Shown here piece by piece: positions 11,120-21,518 of a stretch of DNA of 64,000 nucleotides; the stretch's first letter is position 1, and every line of letters starts with the position of its first letter. Origin of the DNA: Astragalus membranaceus (lineage: Eukaryota > Streptophyta > Magnoliopsida > Fabales > Fabaceae); NCBI GenBank assembly GCA_039519185.1, contig CM076854.1:147112997-147176996 (forward strand), given 5' to 3'. A program made the translations under genes and the position numbers. Under the pieces are notes generated by a model. That model saw nothing but the letters and a program-made list of their open reading frames with translations, was not told the origin of the DNA and made no database searches.

Positions 11120-11983
11120 TCTCTATATATACATCCGATGGTACTCTCCACGTAGGATCTCCATGTCAGCCTTCCCGCCTTACCCCCCTCTTTCCCTCCA
11201 ATTCTCCGGCTAGTTCCTGGCCGCCGCGTGGTGCACGTGGGATGCAGCGGTACATCGTTGCCAAGTAAACTTCAGTCAGCAAGTGATGGTTATGGTGGTA
11301 TGGTGCGGTGTGGGTTTGTCAGGGAAGGGTTACCACGTTCGCTGCCAGCTGCGTGGGTATGGTTGCTGAGACACATGGCGTTCTTCTTCCTGTATTTTGC
11401 AGTGTTTTTTAACCAGGTGGCTTCAATTTTCTGCTTGATTATGCTTTGTGGGTGTCGGTGGCTAAAAACATTGTATTTGGTCCAATTTTTTTCTGAGCTT
11501 ACGTTTCCTATACTCAAACTCATTCACTTCACGCATACTTCACCTCCTCCCCACCCCAAGTTTCAATTTGTTGGTGCATGCATCTCAATTTGAAAACCCT
11601 ACTCATCCTCCCTCCAATGTCCACGGCAGCGATGAAATTCCCATCTCTAATCAACTCCTCTTCCTCCGATGTCCAGGAATAGAACCACCGCAATTGCTGC
11701 CGCTGGCGATGAAGGATCTGGATTCAGTGATAGAGAAGAAGAAAGGCAACTGTAAACCCACAATTGATAGAGAAGAAACACAAAATTGAGAGATAGAGAG
11801 AGGAAGAAAGGGAAAACGAAGAAGGGAAAAAATGCAGAAGACGAAAATCAAAATTAGAGAAGAAGAAAGGGAAACGAACACAAGGGAAAAAAGAGAAGAT
11901 CGTGAACCGAAATTGGGAGAAGAAAAACAAAAGACGCTGTCAAAGGTAACGACTCCAAGACGAAAAAGCATCGTTCAATAGCC

Positions 11984-12052
11984 ATTGTTCCAGATCCTTC
12001 TCAGATCGATTTCAAGCTCTTCAACCGCTGGACCTTTGATGATGTTCAGGTT
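11984..12052 (+). pseudogene. captured fragment of cytosolic ribosomal protein S5
   Basis: The open frame reads IVPDPSQIDFKLFNRWTFDDVQV. The KLFNRWTFDDVQV part is the characteristic N-terminal sequence of plant 40S ribosomal protein S5 (uS7 family). Only about 20 codons are present, with no continuation downstream, so this is an exon fragment inside Helitron 2 and cannot make a ribosomal protein. Recognition rests on a short but distinctive match from memory. Confidence 0.65.
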
Positions 12053-12519
12053 CTTCCTCTTTCCAATGATCTTATTCCTCTTTTATTTACCATTTGTTGT
12101 TAATTATTATGGGAAAGTTTTCTACTCTATGCTCTCATCAGATTTAGACTACATAAATTAAATTGCAATTTTGGGTTATTTAGTTGAATTCTTATATGTT
12201 GTGTAGTTTGTTCAACTTCCGATTTCAAGTTATTTTGTTGTTGTAGTAATGAAGAACATAAGAGTTAGTTTTAGTTTTATGAATGACCCAAAATCAAATC
12301 CTTTGAATGATGCATTCAAGGTGTTTGAGAATTTGCATTTTTTAATTACTTTAGTTCATTTCTTCAAGCAAACGTTCTCCATGCCAATTACTTCTATGAT
12401 TTCTCCCTTTTCAGGTCAGCATTTATCTTATTGTCTTCCTTGCGAGCTCAACCATGAAGCGGAGAAGTTGGATGCCAGGGAGAAGGGGAAAGACCGATGG
12501 ACTGGGAGCAGAAGCAGCA

Positions 12520-12643
12520 TCAAGGCTCATAGAGCGGTGGCGAAATCACACGAAGAATTAAAATGATGCACAAAGCGGTTGCAGAGTCGCACCAAGCAAT
12601 TAAAACAACCCACAGAGCAGTTGCAGCAATGTGTGAAGCATTA
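12520..12643 (+). repeat. three imperfect ~42-bp tandem repeats
   Basis: Units at about 12520-12559 (40 nt), 12560-12601 and 12602-12643 (42 nt each) share AGAGCGGTGGC/AAAGCGGTTGC/AGAGCAGTTGC cores. In one frame each unit reads H-(R/K)-A-V-A, but the first unit is 2 nt shorter and is out of frame with the others. It may be a duplicated exon fragment carried by the Helitron. No family recognised. Confidence 0.55.
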
Positions 12644-13341
12644 ATAAGGTTTTTTTTTTTACTGAATATAGGGTATCTACTATTTGCTTTTTAAGTTATC
12701 TGATGCTATTGTCATTTGTGGTGTGTAGTTTTTGGTTGTTAGTTATTCTCTTTTGTTAATAACAGAAAAGTATGTTTCTATGATGCAATTTTGGAGCCAT
12801 ATATGTGTTCATCTTTTGTGTGAGGAGTGAATTGCTGGGCAAATCTTCTTTGGCAGTAAGCTTAGTTAGCTTCTCTGCCTCATCACTTGCATGTAGTTAC
12901 ATGGTCATCTCCAAGGTAGTTGAAATTAGTTTCTATGTGGAAAAATTTGGTATATTAGTTGTTGACATTTTTGAATTTTGATTAAGCTATGGTAATTTTT
13001 TGGTATCTTTGTTGTTTACAAGTCTGATAATATGGTACCATGAAATTAAATATAATAGTTTCATAGAATTTGTTAGTTTTGCTGAGATACCTAAGGATCT
13101 CTGTTTTGGGAGTATCAGAGAGTGTTAATTGTTTTAAGCAATTCTTTGTGCCCCTTGATATTGGAGGGTTTTCTTTTTCCAAAGAAACTTGCTTTTGGAA
13201 AGATGAAACATGCAAACATGCATTGCTCATATTAAGCTATAACTGAGGTTTATTTTTATTTCTTATTCCCAAAATGAATTATCTTTTGTTTCAGCTTAAT
13301 GTGCAAGTTTCCTAATTATTTACTCAAATTTGTTTGTACAG

Positions 13342-13421
13342 TGGATATAACTTCTGCTATTGAATTTGATAAGTCTGGTGATCTTCTTGCTACTCGTGAT
13401 CGCGGTTGTCGAGTAGTTCTC
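13342..13421 (+). pseudogene. captured exon of PP2A regulatory B55 subunit, 5' part
   Basis: After a splice-acceptor-like TTTGTACAG, the frame reads DITSAIEFDKSGDLLATRDRG and CRVVL, matching the first WD40 repeat of the B55-type regulatory subunit of protein phosphatase 2A (family sequence ISAIEFDKxGDHLATGDRGGRVVLFE). The copia element at 13422-18549 interrupts the exon exactly within VVL|FE, and the rest continues at 18555. It is a captured fragment, not a gene. Confidence 0.75.
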
Positions 13422-13805
13422 TGTTAGAACCAATCCTCAAAACTCAAGATCTTGGAACATACACTGTGTAAATTTGAGAGAGAAAAGAGAGTAGTCGAAA
13501 GAGAGATCTTTTGGAAATTGAATGTATTATTCCAATGTGTTAATTCTGTTCAGCATACAAGGGTACATATATAGGTACATTAGAGAGTTGTAAAAACAGT
13601 TACAAGGCGTAACCATCCTAACTACCTATAACAGAAAGCTAACAGAATTAACCAGCAAAACAAGTGCTTCGACAGCAGTGCTTCGACAGCACAACAAATG
13701 CTTCGACAGCACAACAAATGCTTCGACAGCATAACAAGCTAAGTGTTATCAAGTGCTACAAGCACTCTAACACATCAACTAAAGTCCTAAGCCATAAACT
13801 CTACA
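13422..13805 (-). repeat. 3' LTR of the Tnt1-like element
   Basis: 384 bp with TG...CA ends, matching 18166-18549 base for base as far as I can read. Near its U3 start (on the minus strand) it carries four copies of GCTGTCGAAGCA. A TATATAGG-type sequence (about 13569) may belong to the core promoter. Confidence 0.92.
13665..13730. repeat. U3 tandem repeat, TGCTTCGACAGC x4
   Basis: The 12-bp core starts at 13665, 13679, 13699 and 13719 (spacing 14, 20, 20 bp) and recurs in the other LTR at 18409, 18423, 18443 and 18463. Tnt1 elements are known for repeated U3 enhancer boxes; a similar role here is inference. Confidence 0.85.
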
Positions 13806-13822
13806 ATTCTCCACCTTGGCTT
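13806..13822 (-). promoter_or_regulatory. polypurine tract of the Tnt1-like element
   Basis: On the minus strand CCAAGGTGGAGAAT directly precedes the 3' LTR start TGTAGAG, the expected place and base composition for plus-strand priming. Confidence 0.7.
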
Positions 13823-13826
13823 AGCT

Positions 13827-15802
13827 TTAGACAGGGCCAATTCCCAAAATTCCCAGGCAATGCTGAAACTTCTTCCCAGGTAGAGACTTGGTCATCATAT
13901 CTGCTGGGTTGTCTTCAGTACCAATCTTCTCAAGGCTCACCTCTCCCTTTGCAATGATTTCTCGTACAAAATGCAGCCTCACATCAATGTGTTTAGTCCT
14001 CTCATGGTACACTTGGTTCTTAGCCAAGTGAATACCACTTTGACTGTCACAGAACACCATTGATGCAGATTGTTTTCCACCAAATGCAAGTCCATGGCCT
14101 TCATCCATATAGCTTCCTTAATAGCTTCTGTTACAGCCATAAATTCAGCCTCAGTTGTAGATAATGACACCACATGTTGCAAATTGCATTTCCAGCTAAC
14201 TGTGTTTCCACAGAACTTGAAAACAAAACCAGTTAGTGACCTCCTAGTGTCTAGACATCCTGCATAATCAGAGTCGACAAATCCTGTAACACCAGAGATG
14301 CTGCCAGCATGTTTCTGAAAATGCAATCCCACATCACTTGTCTTCTTCACATATCTGAGAATCCATTTCATTGCCTCCCAATGCTGCTTGCCAGGCTTTC
14401 CCATATATCTACTTACAATACTCATAGCATAAGCCAAATCAGGCCTAGTACATATCATAACATACATGAGTGATCCCACAGCACTAGCATATGGAACACC
14501 TTCCATATATTTCTTCTCCTCATCAGTCTTAGGTGTGTCATCTAGTGACAACCTAAAATGTTGAGCCAAGGGGGTAGCAACCGGCTTAGATTGATCCATA
14601 TTGAACCTCTTCAACACCTTCATTATGTAGTCTTTTTGACTAAGAGTAAGAAACCCTGCATCTCTGTCTCTAGCAATCTTCATTCCTAGAATCTTGCTAG
14701 CAGCACCCATGTCTTTCATTTCAAACTCATTCTCTAGCATTTGCTTCACCCTCTTGATTTCTACTTTGCTCTTACATGCTACAAGCATGTCATCAACATA
14801 GAGCAACAAGTAGACAATTTCTTCATCATTAATCTTCCTCCAATAGACACAATTATCTGATTTGCACCTATTGAAGCCATTCTTCACCATAAAACTGTCG
14901 AACCTCATATACCACTGTCGAGGGGACTGTTTTAAACCATACAGAGACTTCTTCAACAGACACACCTTCCCTTCATCTCCCTTCTTCACGAAACCTTCTG
15001 GTTGTGCCATGTAAATTTGCTCATCTAGCTCTCCATGAAGGAAAGCAGTCTTTACATCCAACTGTTCAAGTTCCAGGTTTTCTTGTGCAACAAGTGACAA
15101 TATCATTCTAATAGAAGTATGCTTTACCACTGGTGAGAACACTTCATGATAGTCTATACCTTCCCTTTGAGTGAAACCTCGAGCCACTAGCCTTGCCTTG
15201 AACTTAGCCTTAGCTACCCCAGGAATTTCCTCTTTCACCTTGAATAGCCATCTACACCCAACAAGCTTCTTCCCTTTTGGTCTATCTACCAAAATCCAGG
15301 TCTTGTTCTTCCGAAGTGACTGCATCTCATCTAGCATAGCTGCATACCACTCATTCACTGACTTGCTATTCATAGCATCTTTGTAACTAGCTGGCTCTTC
15401 ACTATCAACCCCTTCAGCCACATTTAAAGCAAAAGCAACCATCTCAGCATGACCAAGCCTCTCAGGTGGCCTAATAGTCCTTCTAGTTCTGTCTCTAGCT
15501 AGAAGATAGTCCCGTAGATCATCTTGATCATCTATGGTTTCTTCACTTCCTGACTGCACTGGTGCTACATCAGGTGCTGTGCCAGCATCTACCTGTTGTA
15601 GCAATGGCTCCACCTCAAACTCAATACTATCATCATTACCATGCTCATTTTGCTTCTTTTCTATCACTTTCTCAGTGTAGAACATCTCATCTTCTCTGAA
15701 CACAACATTCCTACTAATGATGATCCTTGGTAGTTGCTTGTCCATGCACCACAATCTATAACCCTTGACTCCTGCAGGGTACCCCAAAAACATACATTTC
15801 AC
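13827..15802 (-). pseudogene. Tnt1-like pol: reverse transcriptase and RNase H
   Basis: A frame of 607 codons starting at 15802 continues pol after the inverted insert. It holds the RT blocks GCRWLFKVKEE, ARLVARGFTQREGIDYHEVFSPV, QLDVKTAFLHGELDEQIY (catalytic Asp near residue 249), KSLYGLKQSPRQWY and YVDDML (335-340), then RNase H with GFVDSDYAG and STTEAEFMAV. A one-base frameshift near 14071-14080 moves the end of RNase H (FCDSQSGIHLAKN through DNPADMMTKSLPG) into another frame, ending at 13827. Apart from this shift and the upstream insert, all catalytic motifs are present. Confidence 0.88.
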
Positions 15803-15859
15803 AGCCCTAGGATCAAGTTTACCTTGTTTGACATGTGCATAAGCAACACAACCATAGAC

Positions 15860-16034
15860 TTCGTGAAGAAGGGTGATGAAGGGAAGGTGTGTCTGTTGAA
15901 GAAGTCTCTGTATGGTTTAAAACAGTCCCCTCGACAGTGGTATATGAGGTTCGACAGTTTTATGGTGAAGAATGGCTTCAATAGGTGCAAATCAGATAAT
16001 TGTGTCTATTGGAGGAAGATTAATGATGAAGAAA
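15860..16034 (+). repeat. 175-bp inverted copy of the element's own RT segment
   Basis: This segment is the reverse complement of 14818-14992, i.e. RT codons from the FVKKGDEGK block to WRKINDEE, placed in opposite orientation inside the integrase/RT linker. It is flanked by a 27-bp direct repeat of the local pol sequence (15835-15861 and 16035-16061), like a long target duplication. It inserts stops into pol and splits the polyprotein. The match looks exact by eye. Confidence 0.9.
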
Positions 16035-18090
16035 GTGCATAAGCAACACAACCATAGACTTTCAAGTTCGACAGATCTGGTGGATGCCCCGACCACACCT
16101 CCTCAGGTGTTTTCATTTCAATAGCTGAGGAGGGGCATCTATTTATCAAATATACAGCAGTGGATACAGTCTCAGCCCAAAAAAGATGACTCAAGTTAGC
16201 ATTCAACATCATACATCTAACCCTTTCCATGATTGTTCTATTCATTCTTTCTGCCAATCCATTTTGTTGAGGTGTGCCACTAACTGTCTTATGCCTGTCA
16301 ATTCCTTTCATTTTACAAAATTGATTAAATTCATCAGAACAAAACTCTAGTCCATTATCAGTCCTTAGCTTCTTAACCTTTCGACTAGTTTGATTTTCGA
16401 CTAGAGTACACCATTCTTTAAACTTCTCAAATGCATCACTTTTATTTTTAAGTATGTAAACCCATACCTTTCTTGAGTGATCGTCAATGAGAGACATGAA
16501 GTACCTGGACCCTTGGTGAGATTGAACACGAGCTGGCCCCCAAAGATCACTGTGAACATAGTCCAATATCCCCTTGGTACAGTGAGTACCAGTGTTGAAC
16601 TTCAATTTCTTTGCCTTGCCAAGGATACACAGCTCACAGAAATCAAGTGACTTGATGCAATCATCACCTAACAATTTCTGTTTGCTTAATTCCTTGAGTC
16701 CCTTCTCACTGACATGTCCTAACCTCCTATGCCACCGGATGCACTTGGTGATTTCTGTACTAGCAACATTGTTAGATGCTCCCTCTAGAGCACTTCCCAA
16801 CAACTTGTAGAGACCATTCACCAATTCACCCTTCATCATCACCATTGATCCCCTTATTATCTTGATGATACCACCTCCTCCTTTGTAATCAAAACCTTGT
16901 GAATCAAGCATTGCAAGAGAAATCAAATTTCTCTTTAGATCAGGCACGTATCTAACACCTTGTAGCACCTTAACAGACCCATCAGCCATCTTGAACTTGA
17001 TAGATCCAATGCCCTGCACTCTACATGTCTGATTGTTTCCCAATAGCACTTGTCCACCCTGAGTTTCAGTGAATGTAAAGAACCATTCCCTCATATGACA
17101 CATGTGAAATGTACAACCAGTGTCAAGGATCCACTGGAGATACAATTTCACATCAGAAATACACAATACCTCTGCGCTAACATAGCTATTTAAGCCTATG
17201 TCATCAAGGCAAGAAAAAACCTCATGTTTTCTGTTCTTTGGACAATTGCAATTCACCTCAGTCACACACATCACATCAGCACTCTCATAACCTTCTGAAA
17301 CCACTTCTGCATCACCATGATGTCCTTTGTGATCTCCACCCTTCTTCTTTTTCTTCTTGAATTCTGGGCAGTCTTTCTTGAGATGATCTTCACTCTTACA
17401 AATGAAGCAGGCCCTTTTCTTGAATTCCCTCGACTTAGACCTCGAGTTTTGCTTTCCCTTGAAGTCCCTTTTCTCAGTTCTTCCTCTCACATTCAGTGCT
17501 TCAGCCTGTTGATCATCAACATTCTCTGACATCCTTGTGAGTTCCTTCGAGAGCAAAGCATTCTGAACCTCTTCAAGTGATAGAGTGTCTCTGCCATAGA
17601 TGAGTGTGTCTGCAAGATTCCTATACTCATTTGACAGTGACTTGAGTAATAGGAGTGCTTGATCCTCATCATCTACCTTGATCTCAATGTTTTCAAGATC
17701 AAGAATCACCTTGTTGAAATCATCAATGTGATCCTCCAATTTCCTTCCCGTTGCCATCTTGAAGGTAAACAATTTCTGCTTCAAATACAACCTATTGGCC
17801 AAGGATTTGGTCATATATAGGTTCTCCAATTTGAGCCATATACCTGCTGCAGTTTTCTGCTTCGAGACTTCCCTCAACACCTTATCTCCCAATGATAGAA
17901 TCAAAGCACTATATGCTCTTTCAAGCATATCTTGCTTCTTCTCCTCTGATAGCGTATCAGGTAACTTTGCCTCACCTGCAAGTGCTTTCTCAATGCCTTG
18001 TTGCACCAAGAAAGCTCTCATCTTCATACGCCATAAGCTAAAGTCATTTTTCCCTGTGAATTTCTCCACCTCGAATTTTACAGATCCCAT
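16006..18090 (-). CDS. Tnt1-like gag-protease-integrase polyprotein (truncated by insert)
   Basis: An open frame of 694 codons from ATG at 18090. In order: gag of the UBN2/DUF4219 type (residues 1-200), a CCHC knuckle (Cys228, Cys231, His236, Cys241), aspartic protease LDTG (Asp323), the pre-integrase zinc site (His454, His459, Cys485, Cys488), and the integrase core with Asp515, Asp578 and Glu614, giving exact D-D35-E spacing. It ends in SSSLIFLQ, encoded by the inverted insert, instead of reading on into RT. Gag, protease and the integrase core therefore look intact. The N-terminus follows the usual short leader after the primer-binding site. Confidence 0.9.
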   Translation of the reverse strand: MGSVKFEVEKFTGKNDFSLWRMKMRAFLVQQGIEKALAGEAKLPDTLSEEKKQDMLERAYSALILSLGDKVLREVSKQKTAAGIWLKLENLYMTKSLANRLYLKQKLFTFKMATGRKLEDHIDDFNKVILDLENIEIKVDDEDQALLLLKSLSNEYRNLADTLIYGRDTLSLEEVQNALLSKELTRMSENVDDQQAEALNVRGRTEKRDFKGKQNSRSKSREFKKRACFICKSEDHLKKDCPEFKKKKKKGGDHKGHHGDAEVVSEGYESADVMCVTEVNCNCPKNRKHEVFSCLDDIGLNSYVSAEVLCISDVKLYLQWILDTGCTFHMCHMREWFFTFTETQGGQVLLGNNQTCRVQGIGSIKFKMADGSVKVLQGVRYVPDLKRNLISLAMLDSQGFDYKGGGGIIKIIRGSMVMMKGELVNGLYKLLGSALEGASNNVASTEITKCIRWHRRLGHVSEKGLKELSKQKLLGDDCIKSLDFCELCILGKAKKLKFNTGTHCTKGILDYVHSDLWGPARVQSHQGSRYFMSLIDDHSRKVWVYILKNKSDAFEKFKEWCTLVENQTSRKVKKLRTDNGLEFCSDEFNQFCKMKGIDRHKTVSGTPQQNGLAERMNRTIMERVRCMMLNANLSHLFWAETVSTAVYLINRCPSSAIEMKTPEEVWSGHPPDLSNLKVYGCVAYALSSSLIFLQ

Positions 18091-18151
18091 TCTTGAATTT
18101 TAAGAATCACACGCCAACATTCGTCTTTGCCCAAGCAACACGAACCTAAAG

Positions 18152-18165
18152 CTCTAGATACCAAT
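18152..18165 (-). promoter_or_regulatory. primer-binding site of the Tnt1-like element
   Basis: Next to the 5' LTR the minus strand reads TTGGTATCTAGAGC, close to TGGTATCAGAGC, the initiator-methionine tRNA complement used by most plant copia elements, with one extra base. Confidence 0.7.
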
Positions 18166-18549
18166 TGTTAGAACCAATCCTCAAAACTCAAGATCTTGGA
18201 ACATACACTGTGTAAATTTGAGAGAGAAAAGAGAGTAGTCGAAAGAGAGATCTTTTGGAAATTGAATGTATTATTCCAATGTGTTAATTCTGTTCAGCAT
18301 ACAAGGGTACATATATAGGTACATTAGAGAGTTGTAAAAACAGTTACAAGGCGTAACCATCCTAACTACCTATAACAGAAAGCTAACAGAATTAACCAGC
18401 AAAACAAGTGCTTCGACAGCAGTGCTTCGACAGCACAACAAATGCTTCGACAGCACAACAAATGCTTCGACAGCATAACAAGCTAAGTGTTATCAAGTGC
18501 TACAAGCACTCTAACACATCAACTAAAGTCCTAAGCCATAAACTCTACA
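18166..18549 (-). repeat. 5' LTR of the Tnt1-like element
   Basis: 384 bp, apparently identical to 13422-13805, with the same four U3 repeat units. It is followed by the target duplication TTCTC at 18550-18554. Identity implies a very recent insertion or recent gene conversion. Confidence 0.92.
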
Positions 18550-18554
18550 TTCTC

Positions 18555-18578
18555 TTTGAGCAGACATATGCAAAAGAT
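18555..18578 (+). pseudogene. captured exon of PP2A B55 subunit, 3' part
   Basis: Continues the exon at 13342-13421 after removal of the copia element and one TTCTC copy. The joined frame reads RVVLFEQTYAKD and is followed by a GTAATT splice-donor-like sequence. The family reads RVVLFERTDTKD here. Captured fragment only. Confidence 0.75.
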
Positions 18579-18709
18579 GTAATTTTCTTATATCATCATT
18601 AAAGATTTCATAATTTTCTTAACTTCTATGTCCATGTGCCAGTTCAATCAACAATACATGTAGATAATGCTTACCAAAAGTGGGATTATCTAACTTTTGG
18701 TTTATGCAG

Positions 18710-18832
18710 ATGAATGTGATGGGATCTTCAAATAAAAGAAAGCACAATGCTGTTTACAATGTTGATGATGGTAGCTGTGATAACCACAATCCATTTATTC
18801 AACAAAGAAAATGGCTCCATACGCTATCTATG
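18710..18832 (+). pseudogene. exon-like fragment, unrecognised
   Basis: Bounded by TTTATGCAG and GTATAAC, consistent with splice sites, and open for 41 codons (begins MNVMGSSNKRKHNAVYN, later PFIQQRKWLHTLSM). I do not recognise the family. It is likely another captured exon of Helitron 2. Confidence 0.4.
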
Positions 18833-19458
18833 GTATAACAAGTTAATATTCCTTAATTACTTTGTTGTTTCAATGTATATTGTTTGTCTAAAGTAGGAGT
18901 GCTTTTGCTGGTTTTTTATTTATTGTCATAAAATGTTCTATAAGTACCTCTGCATCTCACAGTTTGATGAATGAAGCTACTCCTTTAAATGAAACTGCAC
19001 TTTGTACATAATGTCATTAAATTAAGTTTCACTTTTGCGTTTGAGCTTGCAATTTGAAGATTTGTCATAATAAACTTTATGTCCGGTTGTTGAACTTGAT
19101 GCAGAATCATCACTGTGGACTTGGCAAGTAGTGTTACATCCATTATTTAAAGGTTTTGAGGTGTTTAATTAGTGAAAATCAGAAGACTACTCATGACTCA
19201 TGAAACATGAACTCTTAGGGTGAGTTTTAATGTTTGGTAATTGTGATTTTAGATAATAGATTTCATAATTTGGGGTTTTGACATGCTTAGTGGTTTGTAA
19301 AGGTCTTCAACATTTGCTATATTCTCTTTGGCTCTTATTGTTTGCTCATAATCCAACCTATATATGATGTGAAAACAAGTAACATTCCTTTTTATGCAGT
19401 TTTGATTTTCTATTTTTTTCAGCTACTACTAGATTAATTATGATTTGAGTTTGTGCAG

Positions 19459-19551
19459 GATCCCAACTCTGATTTTCCTTTTTATGCACACAACACAACA
19501 GATGCATGGTGTTTGCAGACGCATGGTTACCTTTCTGATAATGTTAGAAGC
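19459..19551 (+). pseudogene. exon-like fragment, unrecognised
   Basis: Follows a TTTGTGCAG acceptor-like sequence and reads DPNSDFPFYAHNTTDAWC then LQTHGYLSDNVRS before a stop. No family recognised. Surrounding sequence is intron-like and AT-rich. Confidence 0.3.
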
Positions 19552-20324
19552 TAAGCCCTATGAAATGATGAATCTAAAAAGTCATTGGTTGATTTTCAAG
19601 TTGTCTTACTTTAAATTCCCATTAGGTGATGTTGTTTGCATTGTTGTTATCAGTTCTTGGCATGGGGTCTTTCTGTTATTAAGTATGTTATGCAGTAGTC
19701 CTCTATTTTTGTTCTTCCACTTTTGATTAGTCAAACTAAAATTGCTTATCTCGCCATAATTCTTTATTATTGATTTCATTTATTTGAGCCTTTTCCATGA
19801 TGTTTGCATCCTGTATTGGAGTTTGACTTATCCAATATCCCACAATTCTTCCCCACCTTCATTTATCCTTTGAAGTCAATTCCGAATTATGTCCATCAAT
19901 CTATTCTAATATTTTCCGTTCTGTTTCACATGGGTAGCCAACTGTGTACTGAAATCATATTGTCTCTAACTTATGGATCATGATCACAATATTGTTTTGA
20001 AACTATCCAGCTGCAACCATTCATGTATTTAAGACAATTCTGCTTCATATAGTTCAATGTATTCTTTTCTATTTTATTAAATTTGAGGCTACCATCTTCT
20101 AATCAATTATGGACTGAACTCTCTACTAAGTTGCTAATTGCGCTTGAACAATTAATGGACAGGGAACTCAATGAAAAGAGAGCATTGTGCAACTCTATTA
20201 TCCCATGAATTTATTGTACTCGTGAGTATAGTACTTACCCTATTCTAATGCCTGGAAGAAGTCTACAGCATATACTTGAAGCTGCTAAAGCAGTTCCTGA
20301 CAAGCAGCTGGGAGGGATATTAAA

Positions 20325-20595
20325 GTGGCTCTAACATTTGGATCCTTTGCATTGGCCATCCTTTTTGCAATGAGTGGTTTTGTTCTATCAAAAGGTATCA
20401 TGAATCATGAATACAATACAAAGCAATCACAATATTTCTCTCATTATGTTCTATAACACTGCTCCTCTCTTTCCTTTGCTTTATACTCACACACAACTTT
20501 AAAAATGGTGGTTATGGAGCTTTTGGATATCACCTATAATGTATGGACAAAATGCCATGGTAAATAATGAGTTCCTTGGGATAAGATGGACACAA
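20325..20595 (+). pseudogene. captured ABCG/PDR-type transporter fragment (two exons)
   Basis: The first piece (20325-20394) reads VALTFGSFALAILFAMSG then FVLSKG. The second (20503-20595) reads KWWLWSFWISPIMYGQNA then MVNNEFLGIRWTQ, followed by a GTGAGT donor. Together they match a conserved transmembrane segment near the C-terminal half of plant pleiotropic-drug-resistance ABC transporters (family motif KKWW-WGFWISPLMYGQNA--VNEFLG). The piece between is intron-like. It is only a fragment of a ~1400-residue protein and is non-functional. Confidence 0.8.
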
Positions 20596-21010
20596 GTGAG
20601 TCTTTTTTCCTAATCTATATGTTCATTTTTTATGCATTCCTCATCATATAAATAATCTGTTTCCGAAGTAGAGGATGGCACCCTAATTCTAGAGTTGAGC
20701 TTCGAAGATTTGAAATAGATAGAGGTAAGGATTGACTTTCAAAACTCCTTAATTGATGGATGTGATTAAACTTGAGAAGGGCTATTTCCAAATTATAATG
20801 GTGCAGTGTTAAAGCTTTTTTCCTCCCTACATTGGATCATATTTATGATATTATTTACTTCTCTATAATTTTTCTTCAAGATGGTCCAAACCTGTAAATC
20901 ACTCCTACTTCATACCAGTCAATTTTTTTATTTGATATCTCATGCTCACTGATGGAGATGGAAATTTAGGATTTTATACTATTTTTTTGATTAATCTACA
21001 TTGAAAATGC

Positions 21011-21229
21011 TTATATTGCATTTAAGGTCAGCGAATAGAGGGGAAAAGTACTTGAGGAGAGAGGAAATGCGTTCAGCGTGGGGAGGTAGCCACAGGAGAA
21101 TGCTTTGTTGGATATATCAAGAAGCTGCAGCTGCAGCCAAGTGCACGAAGAGAAACCATTAGGAATTGAGCCTGTGATGTTGTTGAGAGAAAGTTTAAGT
21201 TCTAAAGTTGGTCGCAAGATTCCTCTCAT
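21011..21229 (-). pseudogene. captured leucine-rich-repeat receptor fragment
   Basis: The minus-strand frame contains LNNITGSIPNGFSSCTWLQ followed by LQLLDISN and a degenerate tail, matching the extracellular LRR consensus (LxxNxxxGxIP) of plant LRR receptor-like kinases. About two repeats are present, no kinase domain. It lies near the 3' end of Helitron 2 in opposite orientation to the other captured pieces. Confidence 0.65.
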
Positions 21230-21518
21230 TCAAGTTCACTACCCTACTAATGAAGTTGGTCGCAAGATTCCTCCACCTAACTATTCTGATGATGAGACAA
21301 TCAGACAAACTGCTGATAATCCCATTATTGTGTAATGACTTTATTTAGTAGGATGGTTGTTGTGTTTCTTTAGCTTCAAGACCTTTTAATTATGCTTTGA
21401 CTGTAGTTTTCTCTTATTGGCTACATATAAACTCTTGCTTTTTGCTTTGAATTACAACTATTTAGATTCATTGTTGGAATTTTTATTTCTATATATGTAA
21501 TATTTTACAGTTTTCGCC

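Larger units (their letters stand above)
13422..18549 (-). mobile_element. complete Tnt1-like (Tork lineage) Ty1/copia retrotransposon
   Basis: The element has two 384-bp LTRs that read identically, perfect 5-bp target duplications TTCTC (13417-13421 and 18550-18554), a primer-binding site next to the 5' LTR and a purine tract next to the 3' LTR. It is a young insertion into a PP2A exon fragment inside Helitron 2. The gag-pol product resembles tobacco Tnt1 (family known from plant cell culture and stress activation). It is nearly intact, but an internal inverted duplication and one frameshift break the polyprotein. Confidence 0.93.

Noticed and set aside
11228..11593. 121-codon frame near the Helitron 2 5' end
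   Set aside because: Non-ATG start, no recognisable domain, hydrophobic stretch of random appearance. Left as Helitron interior.
11651..11971. Ser/Phe-rich frames opposite to a purine-rich tract
   Set aside because: Composition artefact of a long AGAAG-rich stretch on the other strand.
15734..16042. Plus-strand 102-codon frame with RT similarity
   Set aside because: Not a separate gene: it is the inverted 175-bp copy of the minus-strand RT segment.
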